A DNA stretch of 8,624 bases, taken from CBDCUC01 sp965222485 (lineage in GTDB: Bacteria > Pseudomonadota > Alphaproteobacteria > Rhizobiales > Hyphomicrobiaceae). Shown here in pieces: positions 5,205-8,624 of this stretch; positions within the stretch are counted from its first letter, which is position 1; every line of letters starts with the position of its first letter. The position numbers and the translations under genes are program-made. The stretch spans positions 1 through 8,624 of the forward strand of contig CBDCUC010000003.1 in assembly GCA_965222485.1 (NCBI GenBank), in the 5' to 3' direction. A model generated the notes under the pieces. The model was not told where the DNA came from. It searched no databases and was given only the letters and a program-made list of their open reading frames with translations.

Positions 5205-6396
5205 TTGAAGATCGAAGCGCTTAAGACCGAGCAGCGCGAGAAACTCGCCCAAACCTACAAGTCTTGGGAAAACATCCCAGCGTCAACACAACCTGTCGAT
5301 CGCCCGCGTGCCGAGGAAGCGGTGTGGCGTCTCTATAAATCCGGAAGCCTTAGCACTCCGACACTTCATTGGGTTTCGAGCCCGTTGCATGCCGTCAAAC
5401 AAGCACGTGATGCCGGTAAGGAAGAGAGCCCACTCGGCGTTTTCCTGCGTGCTCCGATTGAAAGAACAACAACGGATGCCCTTAGCAACATTCGGCGCCA
5501 TGTTGGCGAGACTGTTCATGAATTGGTGCATCGAGAAATTCGTGCACCGCTTTGGCGGGCGAGTTCGGCGCGTCAATGGCAGAATGATCCCCTCCGCCCG
5601 ATTGGGCCGCAACTCGTGCAGTTCATAAATTTCGCGGCCGATCGTCTCTTGGATGAAATGCCAATCGATGAAGCGAGAAAAAGATACGAGAGAACGAAGT
5701 CTCATAAAGATTACTTTGTTTGGTCGCGCCTGCATGGCCGGGAAACGGCAGGCCTCGCCTATGGACAAAGCCCTTATCAAAACGGCTACAAACTGACATC
5801 CCACCAATGTCTGAACACCGGCCAGGATATTGGGGCGCTCGCGTACTTCGATCTTTTTCGCTCCGTTTGTGGCCTGGTTCGTCAGACACACGCGATAACC
5901 CCCCACATCGATTTGGCGCAAAGCGCCGGATGGGTTCTCCCCCATCGTGATGAATGTTGGATCTGTGATCGCCCCACTGTCATTCAACATGACGACAGGG
6001 GACGACTGCACTGCTCTGACGGACCGGCGCTGGTCTACGACAGCCGAGTCCAAGTTCTACTTTTGACGCGGTGTTGATGTGCCGGAGGGAGCGGTCTGTA
6101 GCCCGGAGACAATTACAATTGAAATGATATGTCGTGAGCCGAACAAAGCGCGACGGCGCGCGCTTATCGATATCATGGAACCTGCCCGTTTCATCAAGGA
6201 CTCCGGTGCAACATTAATACACGAGGATGAGTCAGGACGTCTTTGGCACGCCTTTCTAAACACCGCGCAAGCAGGCTGGGACCACTGGGCAGCGGTTGAA
6301 GTGAGAAATACCAAGCGCGGAGAAAGCCGCTTCCGGCGCGTGCCGACACATCTTGAGACGATGCCTCAGGCTGGTGATTGGCTGCGCCGCAGTTAG
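5205..6396 (+). pseudogene. Broken DUF6745-like gene (frameshift plus stop)
   Basis: Two consecutive frames encode halves of one protein. The first (5205-6077) includes DRPRAEEAVWRLYKSG near its start and HDDRGRLHCSDGPALVYDS near 5990-6041. The second frame continues with KFYF-stop-RGVDVPEGAV (6052 on) and IHEDESGRLW, and ends with RRVPTHLETMPQAGDWLRRS (stop 6394-6396). The intact neighbour reads KIYAWHGLKVP at the matching place, so the TGA at 6064-6066 replaces a conserved Trp codon and a frameshift lies between about 6039 and 6046. From memory the motifs fit the family catalogued as DUF6745, of unknown function. The only in-frame start is TTG 5205, with a poorly spaced GGAG. An ATG at 5171 opens a 17-codon frame that could be a shifted true N-terminus. 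A long minus-strand ORF over the same bases is a shadow. Confidence 0.72.
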
Positions 6397-6450
6397 AGCG
6401 ACGCTAGCGTTCCTGAATCGGTTGTCAACGAACTGCAAACACACGCTACA

Positions 6451-7494
6451 CTATGTCCTGGTCTGCAACGTCGCATATGCTTCCGCTGTCAGCCCGTATG
6501 TCCAGGCAACGGCTTCGATCGCCGTCCTGCAGTCCGGCGGCACGCTTAGGAAATACCTATTCCGGCTCCCGTCTGGTTCTTGCGTACCGTTGACAACCTC
6601 AACGACACCGGCCCGCTGGCCCTTTGAGTCAAAACAGCGCCTCAGTTTCCCTGTGTCATCTTCATGAATGATCGGCATGTCGGAAATGTAGCGTTCATAT
6701 CCAAACCGCTCAATCATCACGCGCCGCACCTCGATGTTCTTCTGCGCATTAATGGCACCGACCGTGATCTTATCAGGTTGCGTGGCCACGGACTTGGGCA
6801 CCTTTAAGCCGTGCCATGCATATATTTTGGAATGTGACCACTCAAGAGCCGGGCCGTCCTCGCGGTGAATGCGATTTTGATCATCGACGTGTGTTGCCGG
6901 CGCAGCAAGAATACGGATCTCGTTGTCAAGAAAGAGATGCGCATAGGCTCCAGCTTCATAGGCCGTCAACATGGGAAGGCACGTGTCCACAATGTCTTGA
7001 AGTTTTTGTTTCGGGTATTTTCGACCGGCGCCAGCGTCGAAATTCATGCAACTCGCGGCGGCCCAGGCTTCCCATGCAGGGTGCTCAACACTCGTTGTTT
7101 GTTTTGCGGTTCCAACACGCCTGGACCCAGGAACACCAGAGTATCCAGCCGCAATTGCCGCCCAACCAACGTGCGCGCGCCATTCCTTCTTGAAGGTGGA
7201 TTTGGAATGCAGGGCAAGGTGGAGGGCGTTCAATCTATCCAATCCCAAATAGCGCCCACCGCCCCGGAAAAGAGCACGCAACGTCCCGAGCACTGGGATC
7301 GTCCTAGAACCGCGGTAAACCCAAGGATCAAACTCCCTTGGGTCCTCAATCCACTTCAGAGGTCTCCAATATGGTCTGCTCTCGTAGCGTTCTTTATACG
7401 CCAGCTTTATTGTCTCAATATCATGTTTTGGATGCTTCCAATCGATCTCCCGAAGACGGTCGATGATTACCTGCACCTCCGGTTTAATCGGCAA
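6451..7494 (-). CDS. DUF6745-like protein of unknown function, 347 aa
   Basis: This is intact. The C-terminal third carries the recognisable blocks: HVDDQNRIHREDGPAL (202-217), KIYAWHGLKVP (223-233), KITVGAINAQKNIEVRRVMI (242-261), IIHEDDTGKLRR (276-287) and VVNGTQEPDGSRNRYFLSVP (300-319), ending in AIEAVAWTYGL. I attribute these from memory to DUF6745. The N-terminal half is helical and rich in Trp and Ala, without membrane segments. Start choice: TTG 7494-7492 has GAGGA (7507-7503) eight bases upstream and overlaps the end of the preceding gene. ATG 7521 and GTG 7557 are in-frame alternatives without ribosome sites that would lengthen the overlap. It is cotranscribed with the 118-aa gene upstream and lies tail to tail with the broken paralogue. 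Function is unknown. Confidence 0.8.
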   Translation of the reverse strand: MPIKPEVQVIIDRLREIDWKHPKHDIETIKLAYKERYESRPYWRPLKWIEDPREFDPWVYRGSRTIPVLGTLRALFRGGGRYLGLDRLNALHLALHSKSTFKKEWRAHVGWAAIAAGYSGVPGSRRVGTAKQTTSVEHPAWEAWAAASCMNFDAGAGRKYPKQKLQDIVDTCLPMLTAYEAGAYAHLFLDNEIRILAAPATHVDDQNRIHREDGPALEWSHSKIYAWHGLKVPKSVATQPDKITVGAINAQKNIEVRRVMIERFGYERYISDMPIIHEDDTGKLRRCFDSKGQRAGVVEVVNGTQEPDGSRNRYFLSVPPDCRTAIEAVAWTYGLTAEAYATLQTRT

Positions 7495-7840
7495 CGATCC
7501 GGTCCTCGCGTTTATTTTCATCGTATTCGCGCTGGCGACGAACTCTGTATGTTCCACGCGGCAATACGATGCTGTCGTGTTCCTCGTGTTTCAGCTCCGC
7601 CGTCTCGGATTCGATTTTGACATGACAGAGGTACATCTCGTTGGGAAGTTCGTACATGCCGAGAAGACCATCTCGAAACATGATCACGTCTGTATAGAAA
7701 GCGTGGCGATGTCCGGTTCGCTCTCCGGTTGCGAGGACATGGACGCCGCCGCAGCTTGGAAGTTCCGTGCCCTCTCTGGGGACAGCAATATCCTCAACCT
7801 GTTCGATTAGAAGGTCACCCTGCGCATAGATTTTATGCAT
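7484..7840 (-). CDS. Conserved small protein with HxH and HEEH motifs, 118 aa
   Basis: ATG 7840-7838 is the start because GGAG (plus-strand CTCC at 7848-7851) lies seven bases upstream; a TTG start five codons earlier would overlap that site. The chain opens MHKIYAQGDLLIEQ, has GERTGHRHAF (39-48), then KHEEHDSIVLPRGTYRVRRQ (84-103), and ends DRIVAD. Proteins with this pattern (QGD, GHxH, HEEH, LPxGTYxVxRQREY) recur in bacteria, often as short unnamed proteins, from memory. The paired histidines on predicted beta strands suggest a cupin-like small barrel that may bind a metal, but this is inference. It is the first gene of a two-gene operon with the DUF6745-like gene. No clear promoter was found upstream. 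Confidence 0.8.
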   Translation of the reverse strand: MHKIYAQGDLLIEQVEDIAVPREGTELPSCGGVHVLATGERTGHRHAFYTDVIMFRDGLLGMYELPNEMYLCHVKIESETAELKHEEHDSIVLPRGTYRVRRQREYDENKREDRIVAD

Positions 7841-8314
7841 GTTGCTGCTCCGCAATATTGAATTGACAAGATCCTCTTTGAGTTGGATTTGCCGCGGGTA
7901 TATTTTGCGATCGCGTCAATTTGCGGGCATGCCCAAACTCGTCGGCGCAGACCAGAACCCTAGTTGGACGGGCCAGAGTAGCTTCCGTTTATATTACCAG
8001 TTTGCGGACACATGTTCGCAGCGCTTGAAACCCAACGTTGAATTCTGTAGTCGACCCACTTCGTCGTTTCACTGCATCGGGTAATCGGCCGCAGCTATGG
8101 GCAAAGCTGAAGCCTGGCGCTCGCTCAATCGAACTCTCCAGTGCGGAAGGTAGATCTGCCGGGACGGCGTTTCGTCGCAACAGACAGACGTTGACCCCGA
8201 GCGGCCTACGACGCTAGCGGGTCTTCCGAGTGTCGCCATAAAGGGCTAGTGTGATGAAAGCGGATATGGCGCCCGTTTAGTGGCCAGGGGTAATACTTCC
8301 GAAGGGCTGACGCA
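7841..8314. other. Intergenic region between divergent genes
   Basis: This 474-base gap separates the minus-strand operon from the TIR gene. I see no convincing gene: short frames on both strands lack ribosome sites and natural composition. Two perfect palindromes occur, GCGATCGC (7907-7914) and GGGCATGCCC (7925-7934), about 70-95 bases upstream of the 118-aa gene, and may be operator sites. An 8-codon frame at 8254-8280 precedes the TIR start but has no convincing role. Confidence 0.5.
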
Positions 8315-8624
8315 GTGACTGATGTTTTTATTTCTTATTCCAAGATTGATCGGGTTCTCACAGCAAAGGTCGCTGCGCTATTGCAGTCACGCGGCTATGA
8401 TGTTTGGTGGGATACTTCGCTAGAACCAGGAGATCGATATCGCGACAGGATAATGGCGGAGATTGACCGATGCTGTGCTGTGATTGTTATCTGGACACCA
8501 AATAGTATCAATTCTGATTTTGTAAGGGGAGAAGCGGGACAAGCCCTTCGGCAACGCAAAATACTGCCCGTCGCATCAAAAGTAGACCACAGTCAAATTC
8601 CGCTGCCGTTCGGTGAACTTCATA
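8315..8624 (+). CDS. TIR-domain protein, N-terminal 103 residues (cut by right edge)
   Basis: The frame starts at GTG 8315 (GAAGGG at 8301-8306 as ribosome site) and is open to the edge. The visible part is one TIR domain: box 1 FISYS (5-9), the loop and second block VWWDTSLEPGD (30-40), the strand CAVIVIWTP (54-62), and SDFVRGEAGQAL (67-78), where E73 matches the catalytic glutamate of NAD-cleaving TIR domains. The end, LPVASKVDHSQIPLPFGELH, is the typical last part of bacterial TIR domains. TIR effectors in phage defence (for example Thoeris ThsB, or TIR fused to sensor or repeat domains) degrade NAD or make cyclic ADP-ribose signals. The partner or C-terminal domain lies outside the window, so the system type cannot be named. 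Confidence 0.88.
   Translation, partial: MTDVFISYSKIDRVLTAKVAALLQSRGYDVWWDTSLEPGDRYRDRIMAEIDRCCAVIVIWTPNSINSDFVRGEAGQALRQRKILPVASKVDHSQIPLPFGELH

Noticed and set aside
5283..6053. 256-aa minus-strand ORF
   Set aside because: It is antisense to the DUF6745-like pseudogene, whose frame carries recognisable family motifs; no ribosome site supports the minus frame.
6865..7620. 251-aa plus-strand ORF
   Set aside because: Antisense to the intact DUF6745-like gene; composition rich in Arg, Cys and Pro without a ribosome site.
7989..8217. Frames on both strands in the gap before the TIR gene
   Set aside because: Short, without good starts, and neither strand looks convincingly coding.
6399..8219. 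CGACGCTAGCG shared at 6399-6409 and 8209-8219, flanking the two-gene operon
   Set aside because: Several 11-base matches are expected by chance in a window this long, and no other sign of element ends is present.

Overview
The window looks like an accessory region of a Gram-negative bacterium. Shine-Dalgarno sites are mostly AGGAG/GGAG, base composition is moderate, and there are sigma70-like promoters and one clear rho-independent terminator. Gene style suggests a proteobacterium, perhaps an alphaproteobacterium, but no housekeeping, rRNA or tRNA gene fixes the taxon. Regulator-like small genes, decayed genes, an orphan repeat pair and a TIR gene all point to a plasmid, integrative element or genomic island rather than core chromosome.

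Layout. Positions 1-409 hold a minus-strand gene of unknown function cut by the left edge. A divergent intergenic region (410-923) carries a 59-nt two-part hairpin and a set of degenerate tandem repeats that run into a promoter. From 924 to 3269 five tightly packed plus-strand genes look like one operon: a ribbon-helix-helix protein, a 217-aa unknown, a 308-aa protein with a CxxC/CxxC zinc knuckle and a helix-turn-helix, a 39-aa hydrophobic ORF, and a 130-aa arginine-rich helix-turn-helix protein. A separate promoter at 3331 drives an 87-aa unknown protein and perhaps a 20-aa mini-ORF, closed by the terminator at 3761-3804.

Positions 3805-4343 have no intact gene. They contain a 17-bp direct repeat pair (possible insertion-sequence end) and a decayed minus-strand reading frame with a frameshift. 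Positions 4344-5159 encode an intact calcineurin-like metallophosphoesterase. Positions 5205-6396 are a DUF6745-like gene broken by a frameshift and by a stop where the family has tryptophan. Facing it tail to tail is an intact but diverged DUF6745-like gene (6451-7494, minus), whose start lies inside the end of a conserved 118-aa protein gene (7484-7840, minus); together they form a two-gene operon. A non-coding stretch follows (7841-8314), and the right edge cuts a TIR-domain protein that keeps the catalytic glutamate of NAD-consuming TIR enzymes.

The left half reads as a self-regulated cassette of a mobile element. The right half reads as cargo, with an apparent defence-type gene at the edge. 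All family names come from motif recognition by eye; no search was run.
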